Below are positions 1 through 12,685 of a DNA stretch of 64,000 nucleotides, in pieces. The DNA lies in contig CM038215.1 in NCBI GenBank assembly GCA_021442155.1, forward strand, positions 211,228,982 to 211,292,981, in the 5' to 3' direction. Under the pieces are notes generated by a model. That model saw only the letters and a list, made by a program, of their open reading frames with translations, did no database searches and was not told where the DNA came from. Each line of letters opens with the position of its first letter. Within the stretch, counting starts at the first letter, position 1. This DNA comes from Cymbidium sinense (Eukaryota; Streptophyta; Magnoliopsida; Asparagales; Orchidaceae). A program made the translations under genes and the position numbers.

Positions 1-802
1 ACTTTACATTATTCTTGATGGACCAACCACATAATGAAAATTGGAGCTCAAATTTATTTCTAAAAAATATAACTACTTTTTCCTTATCTAGAATGTAACC
101 TTTTTTCCATTGTTGTTACTTCTCTAAAGGATTATCATAGGTAGAAGTCTTATCTCACTATGTGTTTGCATGACAATATCAAACATAACTATTTATAGAT
201 CATTTGATCTACATTATTCAGGTACATAAATGCTTGTTGTTGTACTATTACATGGCCTTAAAGGGTTTGGCTCTCTAATTCATTAATTTTTAGCACCCTC
301 ATTTTTAAGAAACTATTATCGTTTCTATAATTTTCACTAGATTTGCTATCTATTATCTCATAAACCTTTATGCTTACTTGCAATATTGTGTTGTCTAGTT
401 CATCAAAAGTAAGCAACATGACTTCATCATATACAAACAATGGCTTATTGCATGCCAGCTTTAAAATAATGGTAGTAATTATGTCATCTTCTATATTGAA
501 ATGAATCCATCATCCATAGAAAAATAACAAATTATATTTGTAGTAAACTTTGTAACATCATAGTGAAAATATCGTAAAAAATTACACTTTAGATCTACAA
601 AGGTTGCCTCACTTGAAAGTTGGAGTGGATAATTGTTACCCCCAATATATTTTGAAACAAACTAATTCATAAAGTTAACTCCTCATGATATTGTAGCATC
701 AATGTCTCTACTTGTCTGCTCATCATTATCAATATTTTGAATTTAGAAGAAATACTCATAAATTTCAATAAATATTTTTGTCAATATATAAAATATTGGT
801 TT

Positions 803-820
803 ATACACACACACACACAC
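803..820. repeat. (AC)n microsatellite
   Basis: About nine uninterrupted AC repeats, seen directly. Confidence 0.9.
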
Positions 821-882
821 ATTATTTTCTTAGTGTAAATATAACATAAAAATCATTTAATCAAATTTTTATTTATTTTATT

Positions 883-884
<2 letters not shown>

Positions 885-924
<40 letters not shown>
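885..924. repeat. (AT)n microsatellite
   Basis: About twenty uninterrupted AT repeats, seen directly. Confidence 0.95.
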
Positions 925-928
<4 letters not shown>

Positions 929-1019
929 AAAATATGTTATATTTTTTTCTAATTAATAAATCAAATTATATCCACTACTTAGACAGTGCTTATTGTTTGC
1001 ATCTAAAATAATAATAAAT

Positions 1020-2340
1020 TAAATAACCCAACTTGGGGGCATCGTGATGCTATAATTGCAACACCTAGGCACTGGCCTCCACCTTATAAGATCTGGAAAC
1101 TCAAATCACCTCTGATGGTTTCCCGCTTATATAACACAGTGCCATTGTGTTTTGATCCAAATGTCGAGGCATTGTCATGATGACCTTTAACTTAAAATCA
1201 ATAAAACTATCATTCTCATCCCAGGAGTGATAACCGCCTATAAGGGAGCGGGGGAAATAGTTATGGAGTAAAAAAATCATCCCAATGGTAGAAAATCCTC
1301 TATAATAAGGGAAGAACTGCAACCACTCATGGGATTTTTTTCCTTACTCTTTCTTGCACTCTATCCACTCTTTTCTTGCATGAAATGATTGAAGTAAAAG
1401 GGAGAGAATTATTACAAACACTACCAATTTTTGAAGACCTCCACCAATGATCTTGAATCTGGTGTGAGATGACAATTCTCTCTCCATTGATCTTGGATTT
1501 GGAGTAAGGGGGAGAAAATGATAGCATTGATTACATTCCAGGCTTTTCCAATACTTAAATTCTACCAAAAATCTCAAAAATCTTGAAATCTGAAAGCCTA
1601 TGCCATTAAACTTGATTTTGACATGAGATAAAAATTCTCTCTCTCTGTTGATCTTGGATCTAAAAAAAGATAAAAGAGTGTGTATCACACTAAATTTTAT
1701 AAGCACAACACTATTAAGTTGTTACCTTGCTAAAAGTTTAAGAAAATCACTAAATTCCCCTAAGAAAATTACTGAAAAATGGAGTTCCTGACTTGTAGAG
1801 CCTCAGTACTGGGAGGTAGTGTCAGATCACTAAGCTCTTGGGAGTTTAAATATACAATGTCTTGCATCACAGTGTTGTAGCATCTTATGCAGTGTCAAGG
1901 TGCTACACTCTGCATCGTAATCCTTAGCGCTTGAGCGCTCAAAACACCCATCTATAGCATCCCGACACTATCTTTGAAGAGCTGAGGCACTGTTTAAATT
2001 TTTTAACCTTATTTTTGACACTTAAAATCCTGACTTTTCCAAATCTAAAGTCTAACTCCTCTCTACCCAGCACCACGATGCTGCCTATTGGGCATCGCAA
2101 TGCCATTTTCTAGGGTCACAAGTCAAAAATCTCAACTTATAGCGCTACATCATTGTCCATCTTGTGCTACAATGCTGACTTCTTGGGTCATATAATGAAA
2201 GAATCCCTATGTTTAGCATCGGTGCACTATTACAGTGCCAAGGTGCTAACTCTTAAGCACCGAAGAGCTGACTTTCCAATGCTGAGGTGCTAACTTCAAA
2301 ACTTTCCAAAATTTTAAGTTTAAAATTTTATTCAAAATAA
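1020..2340. other. decayed repeat DNA, possibly an old LTR
   Basis: No gene is recognised. The stretch is less AT-rich than its surroundings and is full of short related phrases of the GCATCG / TGATGC / AGTGCCAAGGTGCT type (for example near 1,040, 1,870-1,970, 2,080-2,110, 2,220-2,290). An imperfect duplication about 165-170 bp apart shares an ATTCTCTCTCC-type phrase followed by TTGATCTTGGAT (near 1,470 and 1,635). This fits the body of an old retroelement LTR, but no ends, primer site or coding domain support it. Confidence 0.3.
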
Positions 2341-2394
2341 GTATTTTTAACTTATAATAAAATTTATACATCCTGGAATATCCAAATGAAAATA

Positions 2395-2660
2395 AATTTG
2401 ATAAATAAAGTATGTGTCTCGCATAGGCCTCGACACAGTGATAATTACTTAAGTTCAGTGTCCGAGGATGCTTTGTGGGTTAACATAAAATAAATATGAA
2501 TCTCCTGTATGGGCGAGATCATAGTAACAATTGCCTAAGTTCACTACTTGAGGATGCTTTACAGTTTAACATAAAAGAAATTTGAACCATCCGCATGTTC
2601 CTCGACATAAGTATTAAAATTTAAATTTAGTGTCTAAGGATGCTGCGTAGGTTAATTTCT
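2395..2660. repeat. 86-bp tandem repeat, three degenerate units
   Basis: The phrase GAGGATGCTTT followed by a GTTAAC-like stretch recurs near 2,464, 2,550 and 2,636, a spacing of 86 bp each time. Units have diverged at many positions. No coding potential is evident. Confidence 0.7.
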
Positions 2661-4867
2661 CAGTTGGATCTTATAACTAGGCTGGGTCAACGAAACTTAA
2701 TAATTTCTTGATGATGACCATGTTGATTGTAGAATTCAACTAGAGTGGATATTTTCAAAATAACTTAAGCTCATTATTATAAATAATATAAAATAAATAA
2801 TCCATCCATCTATCCACAAGTGCTTGAAAGGAGTGAAAAATTAAAAAAATCTCTAGCTCACTAAAGAGCTAAATGTTAAAAATTAAATATATTTATGTTA
2901 ACACTCAAAAAATATCATGTAGTAATGATGTGGCATATGTCCTCTATTCGAGTAGTTTTGCTGCCAAGTGGTATCACATGAAATGTGATCACGACCAAAA
3001 CCCTTTGATCGGGTGGCTTGGCCCCTAAATGGATCCACTATATTACATTTATGGTAGTAGCTCATATTTTCTCTAATGTTTTTGCTCTTTGAGCTATAAA
3101 TTATGGAATATATTTGATTAAAAAAAAAACCCCTTATGTTAGCTAAGGTTGACTTAAGATTTGTCCCCTTAAACAAACACCACCTTAGGTTTACAAGAAC
3201 ACTTTAGATGACATAACCCATAGCTACTCATAAGGATTCTTCGATTAGGTTGGGTTGACTATCTTCTCTGACTAAGTAGACTAAAGATCATGATAGCCCG
3301 GGATGACAAAAACATAGGATCTTGATCGGACACATCATCATTTCTGTCAATATATGCTTTAAGTTAAATGATGACTCCACTCACTTGTATGATATGCTAT
3401 GCATTAGAGATCTATATCATTCATCATGTGAACATCTAAACTCTATGTGACATTCAAAAGGGATGTAAGTCCATTTTAATAGCTTTCTAACCAAATCCTA
3501 TTAGCATTTTAAAGGGATGTAAGTCCAATTCCTATGTTTTTCCATGTGAATAATCCAAGTCCTATATGACATTCTAAAAGGATGTAAGGCCAATCTATAC
3601 ATTTTCCATGCAAATACCCCATACACTAGACCTCTGGTTTACTCAAGATATTGAGATGAGGCAATCTATGACTCCTAATCAGACTCCCTGGACATTACAG
3701 CTAGCCCTTAATGTTAGTAGACTGGAACAACATAGTCTTGGGATAATGAATCCATGGGATCATGATCATGATTATTCTTCTATTTCTCTTAGACTACAAT
3801 CTATGCCATACCACACATACCACTAGACACCAATTAATATCAGAGAGATATGTTTATTTCCAACCTTAATTGAGAGTGCTCTCTTACTAGGGTAAGATAG
3901 GTAATTAACTATGAAGGCTTGTGTTGATATAAAGTAGAACTCAGATCTAAATAAACTCTAACATAATGTTTGGAAAATTTGGTTGAATATATATCAATTT
4001 GTCTTATGAAAAATATACTCCTACCCATCCAAATAAAGATGGCATAGAGCTTCCTCAAAAGTATTTTTCCTGAGCGAACACTTATATTGTTAGTTCTAAA
4101 CATATAATTAATAAGATTCATTAAAGCTTGATTTTGACTCAAATTCAATAAAAAATTAGTAAAAAAGCTTACATAAAATTTTAAAACTCAGAACATATTC
4201 ATACTCAACTCAAAATTGGTAACATAACATAAAAAAGAACTATAGTAATATGGTACTCAATTTATTTAAATCTTTAAATATCTATCATAATTGTCAAAAT
4301 AATGATGAAAAATTTCTCTTATTATGATTACAATATTGTTTATAATATGACATAGATATTAATAATAGTATGGATTAATAATGTTTCACATTATACTTTT
4401 GAGTGTTTGATTTAACTTGATTGAGCTCAAATTATAAAATGTACTATCATTAAGGTTATCTTATGGGGGTTCTCATTTTGGATAAGAACTCATTTGAATT
4501 CACTCTTATTGATCTCAAAGTCTATTCTTATAATATTTTATTTGAGTACATACGTATTTTGGGATATAATATTTTTTTGACAAGATTCATGGTTAATTAA
4601 AGAAATTTTATGGTGACATATTAGTACTGCAAATATTTGAGGATTTGACAAGCTAAGCTTAAGATAAACATCATAATTATGTTTATCAAAAAATTGTTTA
4701 GCTTGATAATCTTGGCAAGATGTACAACTTTAGATTATGTGAACTCTTAACATTTTTTATGTTTAGAATATTTTTATAATGATAATTTTGATCCCAATAA
4801 TTGGTACTAGCCCATTTATTTATAATTACATGTTGACATTATATTAAATTTATTTTTCACAATTTTT
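2661..4867. other. intergenic DNA, no gene seen
   Basis: AT-rich with no recognisable protein. Three loosely repeated phrases of the AAAGGGATGTAAGTCCAAT type lie near 3,455, 3,515 and 3,578, suggesting a degenerate minisatellite or retroelement scrap. Short open frames on either strand have no domain signature. Confidence 0.5.
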
Positions 4868-5394
4868 AAGGGGTTGTTTGGTTGACAGAAAAAGGAATGC
4901 AATGCATTCCTTTTTTTCAATGAAAAATGAAATCACACTATTTGGTTGGCTGAAAAATATGCAAAGTAAAATTTGTATGCATTTATCTTTCACCATATAG
5001 CTCAAATTTAGTGAAAAAGGATTTCAACTAATTTGGGTGATTTTACATTATGCTAATTATTGTAAAGTGAGCTGCCATCGACCATTGCTGCTTATTCTTA
5101 TCGCCTGTCACTTCCCACTGTCGCTTGTCACCACCAGCTGTCGCTCATTGTTGCTGGTCATTACAAACTGCCACTGCAGCTGGCTGCCATCGCCACTAGA
5201 TGTCACCGCCTTCCACTCCCCTACCGTTGGAGACCACTTATGATATTTACATTACTTATATTTTGACTCAAACCAAAAATCAAAAAATAAAATTTAGAAT
5301 TTGATTTACATCCATCTAAATAATGACAAAGTATTTTTAAATATAGTGCATTCCATTATGGTGTAAAAATTGTGATGAGGGACACCACTTAGAT
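4868..5394. other. possible remnant of a small DNA transposon
   Basis: The stretch opens with GGGGTTGTTTGGTT (about 4,869-4,882), which resembles the terminal motif of many plant hAT or PIF/Harbinger MITEs. A short self-complementary AATGCAATGCATTCC motif follows. The interior around 5,070-5,225 is locally GC-richer. I could not find a matching inverted copy of the terminus or a target duplication. Confidence 0.25.
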
Positions 5395-6592
5395 CTTAGG
5401 GGGTACTTATTAAAATGATTGAATATAATATTAAAAAAATATGTACTACTTTGAAATGTAAAAATATCACCCTACGATGTACTCAATCATTTAATAAGGA
5501 CTCCTAAGGCCAATGGGTTTACATATACCTAAGATTTTTCTTTTACTTTACAAGGTTGTAGTAAAGTAAGGTTTATTTTAAACTAGGTTCGTAAGTTCCT
5601 TATAGGGGAAATCTCTTATAGTTAATTACATCTTAAGAAATAAGGTTTCTTAAAAAAAAACTATTGATTAAAGTGATTGGCTAACATTTCTATCAATTTC
5701 AAAGGTTAATATCAAAGGATCGATGATCATTGAAAATCAAGTAGGAGAGCTCAAACAAGAAGAGTTCTTAATATAATTTGAATAAGGATAAGTAGGAAGT
5801 GCTCATGATACTAGAAAGTATATTGAGCACTTCAATCTATTATATAATGACACTTTATATTTTTTTAAGTGGAGAATTATGATTGTTTAAGTTGACATTT
5901 TATTACAAAGCTAGGATTTATATTCCAATAACTTAAGATTATGGAAATACATAAGACGTGAGAATTTACAGTCATAATTAACTTGGAGAAATGATATATA
6001 TATTGGTTCACTTCCATTAGAGATAATGAACTTATCTTCACTCTTCTTGACTTATAACTGTCTAGAGTGGCCCTGAGTTATCATCTCCTATTAGTTAAAA
6101 TCATGTGGCCAAGTCATATGAATGCAAGATAGTTAAGCTGTTATTTATTAGGAAAGGGTATAAAATAAAGTCACTTCCTAAGAGCCTAGATAATGATTCA
6201 TATGAAAGCATGTTCTAGATTAATGTAATAAAATTATATATTTTATTTATTTTGACTCAAGCTTGGGTGGACAAGTAAACCTACAAGTATGACAAAATTA
6301 AGTTATGGGCTAATTTAAGAGAAGTGTGTTCTTCACTTAAGGAGTTGTTGTTAATAGTCTTGTATTTCCCTTATTGTGAAATAAGTATAGATCCCTTATT
6401 TCAAAGAAAAATAATATGCATGCATGATATTATCCACATTAATCATAGACTTATAACATCTAGATCAATTTTGTTAATTAATTCCTATGGCTTTATGGTG
6501 AGGTTATGCATTGTATTAATTTTAAGTTAAAATTATTTATTTTAATTAAATAAAAAAATTTAAATCCTAAAGAGCTCAATGAAATCTAGGCC
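5395..6592 (-). mobile_element. LTR fragment of the Tat family, inverted
   Basis: This stretch is collinear with about 30,685-31,945 of the solo LTR at 30,566-38,708. Shared landmarks are AATAAGGACTCCTAA, the AAAGTAAGGTTTATTTTAAA-type block, the TAGTTAATTACATC block and the CTAAAGAGC...GGCC block at the end. It represents the 3' end of an LTR in minus orientation. It breaks off at about 6,592, where LTR sequence in the opposite orientation begins, so the junction is an inversion or nested-insertion breakpoint. It is more diverged than the other copies. Confidence 0.75.
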
Positions 6593-6597
6593 ACTAA

Positions 6598-6910
6598 AAT
6601 TGTCAACTTAGCCCATTTGATCCATATGAGTCAAATTCAAATACAAACCAAATTAAGGCAAACCAATTGAACTAAAACACCCCAAATCATCATTTGAACT
6701 TGACCCAAGCCTTGGTTTGACCTAATTTGACCAATTGGTCAACCTACCCAACATAGCCCAATTTGACCTACATGGGTAAACTTGAGCCAAACCCAACCAA
6801 ATCAACTCCAAACCCATTCAAATTTGGCATAATCCATCATTGGGTCAGCCCAAATCAAACCCAACATAATTCCAACCCAAATTGACCCATTATCCACTGG
6901 GTAAAGCCCT
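6598..6910 (+). promoter_or_regulatory. TTGACC/GGTCAA-rich segment of the 5' LTR
   Basis: Many copies of TTGACC or its complement lie within about 300 bp. TTGAC[C/T] is the core of the W-box bound by WRKY transcription factors. A regulatory role is inference; the enrichment is what is seen. Confidence 0.4.
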
Positions 6911-7213
6911 CCACATGAGATAAAATCTATTTATGGGTGGTCAAATCCCCTCCTACTTGGTAGCCACCCAAAGCTTAGCTCAGACCCTTGGCCCTATGGC
7001 TAACCTGACTCAAGGCTGGTTGGGTCAGCCATAGGTAAAGGGAGGTGAGCTAACCCACCTCCCCTCATTGAATCACCAAGGGAGATAGGGATAAGCCATG
7101 GCAGCCAACTTGAACCCTTTATTCAAACCGAGCCACCTCGGCCTTCATTTGGCGTCCCACGACTAGATGACTTCCAAGTGCAAAAGAAATCTGAGCTATC
7201 TGATTTGAGGGGC

Positions 7214-7232
7214 AAGGGGGTATACTCCCCCT
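7214..7232. promoter_or_regulatory. conserved GGGGG-TATA-CCCCC hairpin in LTR
   Basis: A short palindrome GGGGGTATACTCCCCC with counterparts in three other LTR copies (about 18,142, 35,873 and 59,363), where the form is GGGGGAG-TATA-CTCCCCC or close to it. Its function is unknown. Confidence 0.5.
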
Positions 7233-9449
7233 TATTCCATTTGAAATGAGACAACACACATCCTCAGAGCTTTAACAACTTAAGACGACCTCCCCGAGAG
7301 CATTTTCGAGTTCCCAGAGCCTCCGCATCACCGATGACATCGAAATCGAGCGAGACAGGGCACCTTCTCCGTACAACCTCCTTTAAACTCCATCATTTTG
7401 AAATTAACTTTACCCACATGTTTACCAAGCTCCGACAAGGCAAAATGAATTGTTCCCCAGATTAATTCGAGCACCAGAGACCACTCCTAGGCTAACTCTA
7501 ATTAGTTTTATAGCGATGTTTGGTCTGTAGAGCCACCATCGAGGAATCAAGGCATGAGCTTCTCAGTAGGGCTTCATCTCTTTAAGATGAAGCTACATCA
7601 GTCAGTTATCTACTGGTACTAAGCTCTGGTGAGGTAAATTCCAGTGAACTATCAAATTTCCAAATTTTTCTAGACCTTTGTGAAAGAAATGATGGTTTCA
7701 TGCGGTTTCCACTATTAGATCCCTCTTGATTTCTTCTTGAAAACTTTTGGAGTCGATCTCGAGCCTCCAAGAGCTCCAACAAGCTCAGATCGAGTGGGGT
7801 TGGAGGATGGTGTCTGCCTTCCATCACTCGGGGGATGAAGGATCATCCACCAACCATTATGCGTGATGGGAATGGATGATCGTAATTTAATCCGCTAGTT
7901 TAACTTGATTTAATCCTATAGAAACCACGAGATTAATCCCCACCATCTAATTTGGTCAGCGAGGACAAAAACGCAGCGTCGTAGCTTAGATCAGATGATT
8001 TAAGTGGCCAATCCAACAACGCCACATGGAAAGCAGTCCACGCCAGCCACCCGCATGGCGCTGATGGGATTAGGGAATAATTAGGCTTGAAAATGTGTTT
8101 TAATTAGCTAAAACTTTCTAAAATCATAACTAATTATAAAAAATCCAAAATATGCAAATAAATACATTTTGGAAAGGTTAAATAGAGGTGAATTTAATAA
8201 AAATGATTTCATTTAATTTTGAAAAGTATTTAAGCTTAATTAGGGTTTAAATATTTTTAATTAGCTTAATTAAGCCCTAATTATTTGGGAAATTAATTCT
8301 AAATTTTGTGTGATGATTTAGTGGGATGTCTTCTAACTCCCATGATTTTCTTGAGATTTATTGACTAAGTAATTAGGAAAATTGGAAATTCAAACCCCAA
8401 TTACTCTCTTAATTGTTTTAATGATTAATTAAGGTTTTGAATAGTATAAATTAATTAATTAAAGTTCATTAATCATTAATTAATAGTGAAATGATGAGGG
8501 AGAGTGATTAGGACCTCTTTCTTAATTACTTTTTAAAATTCATCTCGTTAAAGAGAGTTAAGTAATACATGCCTTAATTAAGAAACTGATTAATTAATTA
8601 ATGGCCAAATCAAATCAAATTAAATTGCTAATCATTTCAGATAATGAACATCTAAATTAATGGTTCCTCTTTATGTATTCAATAACATAAAAACCCTTAA
8701 GGAAATTATGATTAGCCCATAAGTGTGGGAAAATCATAAGAGTACTTAATTAGATTCTTTAACTTAATTAATCTCCAATCATGAGCCAATTGCATTAGGT
8801 CCTTTAGGAGCATTGCACTTTTATTTTCTCTCATGTTCATGTCATTTGTGGCTCATGATTAAATCATTAATTAATATAAAGATTCAGAGGGAAGGTAATT
8901 GAATGGATTGCTTAATGTTGCAACCCAATTAAATCATAAAAATCATTTAATTATCTTTCCTTAAATAAATTAAGATCACTAATATGTGAATGGAATAAAA
9001 AAAAAAAAGATCTTTTCTCTTTTAGTTTAATTAAAATACAAAATTAAATTAATAAGAAGCTTTGTTTTCCTTTAAATGATTTTATTTAATATGATTGTCC
9101 TTAGGAATTAGTGTAGTTGAATGAATCATGTGACGATGTCTGGCTACTCCTCCTCAATCATTTTAAATGTTGTATGTCATATGATCTCATGCATTCATAC
9201 TTTCAAAATCAAATAATAAAATGAATTTACTTATGTAAGATTACATGCATTGACGTAATCTTATTACATGTGTGGCTATTATCACTAATAAATTCAAAAT
9301 TATTTTCCAAAAGTTATAAATTGATAATGAAATGTGGAATGATATTAGCTATGAATATATACATAAGGCTTGCATGTGTTTATACCTTGAGCATTTGAAG
9401 TTTGGCTTTCATTCCTACATTCATGTATGAATTTACATATGTTTGAATG

Positions 9450-10090
9450 ATAATAAGTATATAGTCTAGACATCCCAGGAATACGAGGCTTTAAGTAGCC
9501 CCAAGGAGGTCATTTGATTACCTCATTTCCCTGGTTTAACAATGACACATACTTGTTTGATTTCATTCATATGTATATTTGTAGTAGAATTTGGATAAAG
9601 CTTATTGCTTCACATGTATAAATAATTCAATCAAATAAAATACAATATTTTGCATGATTTTCATTCTTCTAATCATGTATACATTCATATGTATTTAGAA
9701 TAGCAAGTATATAGTCTTGACATCTTGGGAATATGAGGCTTTAAGTAACCCCAAGGAGGTCATTTGATTACCTCACTTCTTTGGTTTAAATAGTGACACG
9801 TATTTTCTTACATCTTTTATACATGTGTATGTGTATTTGACTAATGAACGGGAATATTCTTTTCTACTAGAAAGACATACATCCATAATCACCTAAGCAA
9901 ATTAAATGTATTGCATGTAAAGGTAGTTCTTCCTTTATTAAGTTCTTATATGAATTCACATATATTTGAATGATGATAAGTATATAGTATGGACATCCAG
10001 GAAATACGAGGCTTTAAGTAGCCCGAAAGAGGTCATTTGATTATCTCACTTCAATGGTTAACAAAGGCACAAACTTATTCAATTTCATTC
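9450..10090 (+). repeat. tandem repeat in 5' LTR, three ~250-270-bp units
   Basis: A block containing AAGTATATAGTCT, GACATCC, GAGGCTTTAAGTAGCCCCAA and AGGTCATTTGATTACCTC recurs starting near 9,456, 9,707 and 9,975. The other LTR copies have a single unit (near 20,660 and 33,400), so the expansion is specific to this copy. Confidence 0.8.
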
Positions 10091-11159
10091 CTATGTACAT
10101 TTGTATTAGAATTTGGATAGAGCTTTAATTTACATGCATAAACAATTCAATCAAGTAAAAATAAAATTTCCAAATGATGCATCCATGATCATTCAAGTGT
10201 GATAAAATATATTGTATGTATAGGTATATTAAGTGTTAAATCATATGCATATTATGGGTGTTGAAAAGGAGTGGTTCAACATATTCTATGTTATGGTAAT
10301 TCAACCACATTAATCTTTAGATGCCTTTCATGTTGAATAGGATTCTTTAAGGTTAACCTGAACTTAGGATTAATAAAAAATTTAATAAATCATTCACTAA
10401 AAGAAATCAAATCATAATAATATGCTTTGGAAATAATTTAAGGTTGGGATGAAGGAGGTTAACCCTTTTTCTTCTCTTTATAACACTTACATGCTAAGTG
10501 TAAATCAAGTGAAACAAATTAGAAGTGGAAATTAAAACTTACAAATCATCTAAACAACGTGAAATCAAACCATCAGTCATGCTAACTTAAATAACTCCAA
10601 ACTTAAAAAATTACAACTCAAAAGCCTAGCTAAGGCATACTATATAAATCCTAAACACACACATTAGAATGTTAAGTCACCACTTCTAGTTTTAGGTTAG
10701 GGTGGTGTATGTAATGATCATGTGTTTTGTTTTATAATGTAAAATTTTAGACTTGATGTTAGGAATGTGGATCGTAGACTAGATGTTAGGCCGTTGATAG
10801 CCTAATATTATTTTTTTTAGTAGGGGATTGTGCTTAAGGAGTCACCTAAAATGAATATAAATGTTTACTTTGTAGGTTGCTTATGCCCATAAGCATAATC
10901 CACATTAGGATAGGTGGGCTTGGTTACCCATGTGTAGGGTGCTAAGTTTAAATTATGAAATATAACTACTTGGGATTGTATGTATATTTAGCTAACCTCT
11001 GTTTTGCAGGTGTAGTTAGATTTACTTTTCCATAAACATGTAATTTTGCAATAGGAATTAGGATTAGTGATATGGGGATTAGGAAGAGAAGTGGTTATAA
11101 AGCTTAGTCCTGGGGTGCCTTGTGGTGACGTGGAGCAAAAAAATAAAATTAATTAAGAG

Positions 11160-11310
11160 ATGGAGGAAAGACGAAAGTTGAAAGATGAAAAGATGAAAGA
11201 TGAAAGAAGAAAGAAGAAATGAAGAAACAAGACCCCCATAACATGTATTCAATTTCAATTGTAATATTATTTTATAATTCCAGGTTGTATAAGGGTAGAG
11301 CTCGGCTACC
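11160..11310 (+). promoter_or_regulatory. purine tract plus conserved TATAAGG block, candidate LTR core promoter
   Basis: A GAA/GAAA-rich purine tract (11,160-11,230) is followed by ACCCCCATAACA and then TATAAGGGTAGAGCTCGGCT (from 11,288). The same order occurs in the copies at 21,835-21,970 and, inverted, 32,120-32,290. This TATA-like block is among the best conserved parts of otherwise diverged LTRs, so it is a reasonable promoter candidate. Position and conservation are the only evidence. Confidence 0.4.
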
Positions 11311-12685
11311 CATCTTTTTTTCTTTTCTAAGGTGTACAGTGCTACCCAGTCACATTGATCTTTTATTCTTTTATAAAATCTTTTCATGTTTGATTGATGT
11401 TATGTTTAAATTGCACAATAGAACTACATCTGCTTCATAGCTTCCTAAACTTGATGATTGAATGTGTGGCCTGGATGCGATAGGCTCTTAAGGTAAAATA
11501 AATTTTTCTACCCCAACTAATAACTCATAACTAAAATTTAAAATAACTCATAACCTCATTCTAAAGCTTAGGCTATCAAGATAATTAAAAGATTTAGCAA
11601 CCCCTTAGTTATATGTTGTATGTCTCATATCATGCATATCATATCGAATCACTTTTGCAAAATGAGGTCCTCCATTTTAGCACTTTAAGGATTGCTTGAC
11701 CTATGAGAGCAACCCCTTGTGATAGAGTTTCACCCTCTTTCTCTTTTGATTTGTCCAACAATCAAATTTCACCATGCATTTATGCATAAAGTATCCCAAA
11801 GCCTTTGCACAAAATATTGTGTCAAAATTACATAAGAAATTGAAAGATGTTGCATTTTTAGACTATGTCATTTGTTCATACAAAACATGATCTAGCCTCT
11901 TAGGGAGTGAGTTTAGGACTCTAGTCCCATTCAAAATTAAACAACAAGCTTAACTATTTTGCAATTTCATAAGACTGGACTACATGGTTTTAAATCATAG
12001 GAGGTGTTAGCTGACGACCACTCTAAGCGGTTGTAAGTCATGAAGAGCTAGATGAGTCTACCTTCTCTTGTGGAGTAGATCCTTATGTCCCTTTCTACTT
12101 AGATTAGGTTATGCTTTGACATGTGTTAAAGCTCTCTAGATTTAGGATCCGAGGTTGCTGTTTCCCTTAGGCTACAAGCATAAATCCTCACCTCTTAGGC
12201 TTTTCTATAATATTTTGTTGATATATTATAATCCCTAGCAATCTAATAAAATTTCAACTCAAATAAAATAAATCCTCTCACTCTCAAACATATAAAGCCT
12301 CACCATAGGGTAAATTGGAGTGCTGATTAGGTTTCCTAGTATCATGAGCATTTCATACTTATTCTCCTTTGGATTCCAAAATAAGTCTTCCAATTGAACA
12401 ATCCCACTTGATTTTTCAAAATAACCAATCCTTTGATAGTCTTAACCTTGAAAACTTTGGAGACAATAATTGACTACTTTAATTGAGCTCTTAAAAATTC
12501 CATTTCCTAGGATGTAATTAATTATGGAGGCTTGCCTCCATAGAGAGCATAAGAACTCAGCATAAAATAAACCTTACTTTACTTTTTCATGTAATGTAGG
12601 GGAAGAATCTCTAGTACATAAGAAGACCCATCATGCCTTAGGAATCCTTATTAGGTGATTAGGTCCATTGAACCCCATGTAACAT

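Larger units (their letters stand above)
1..1019. other. AT-rich intergenic DNA, no gene seen
   Basis: No reading frame here resembles a known protein. The stretch is strongly AT-rich and holds two dinucleotide microsatellites, listed separately. The short open frame on the minus strand near 258-440 has no recognisable motif and is most likely chance. Confidence 0.6.
6593..12685 (+). mobile_element. 5' LTR (truncated) of the large Tat-lineage element
   Basis: Non-coding, with no gene. The start is collinear with 41,830-42,290 (the putative 3' LTR), including a nearly identical block around GGCCCTATGGCTAACCTGAC. Over its whole length it is collinear but more diverged against 17,490-23,320 of the LTR inserted in gag. 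It is followed by the pre-gag region and gag on the same strand, as expected of a 5' LTR. The first ~2 kb is missing, cut at the 6,592 junction. The 3' boundary is only approximate: similarity to the other copies fades after the GATTAGGTCCATTGAA block near 12,660, and I could not recognise a primer-binding site downstream. Confidence 0.75.

Noticed and set aside
11079..11440. ORFs on both strands near 11.1-11.4 kb as genes
   Set aside because: They overlap the LTR purine tract and TATAAGG block and have no counterpart frame in the other copies.
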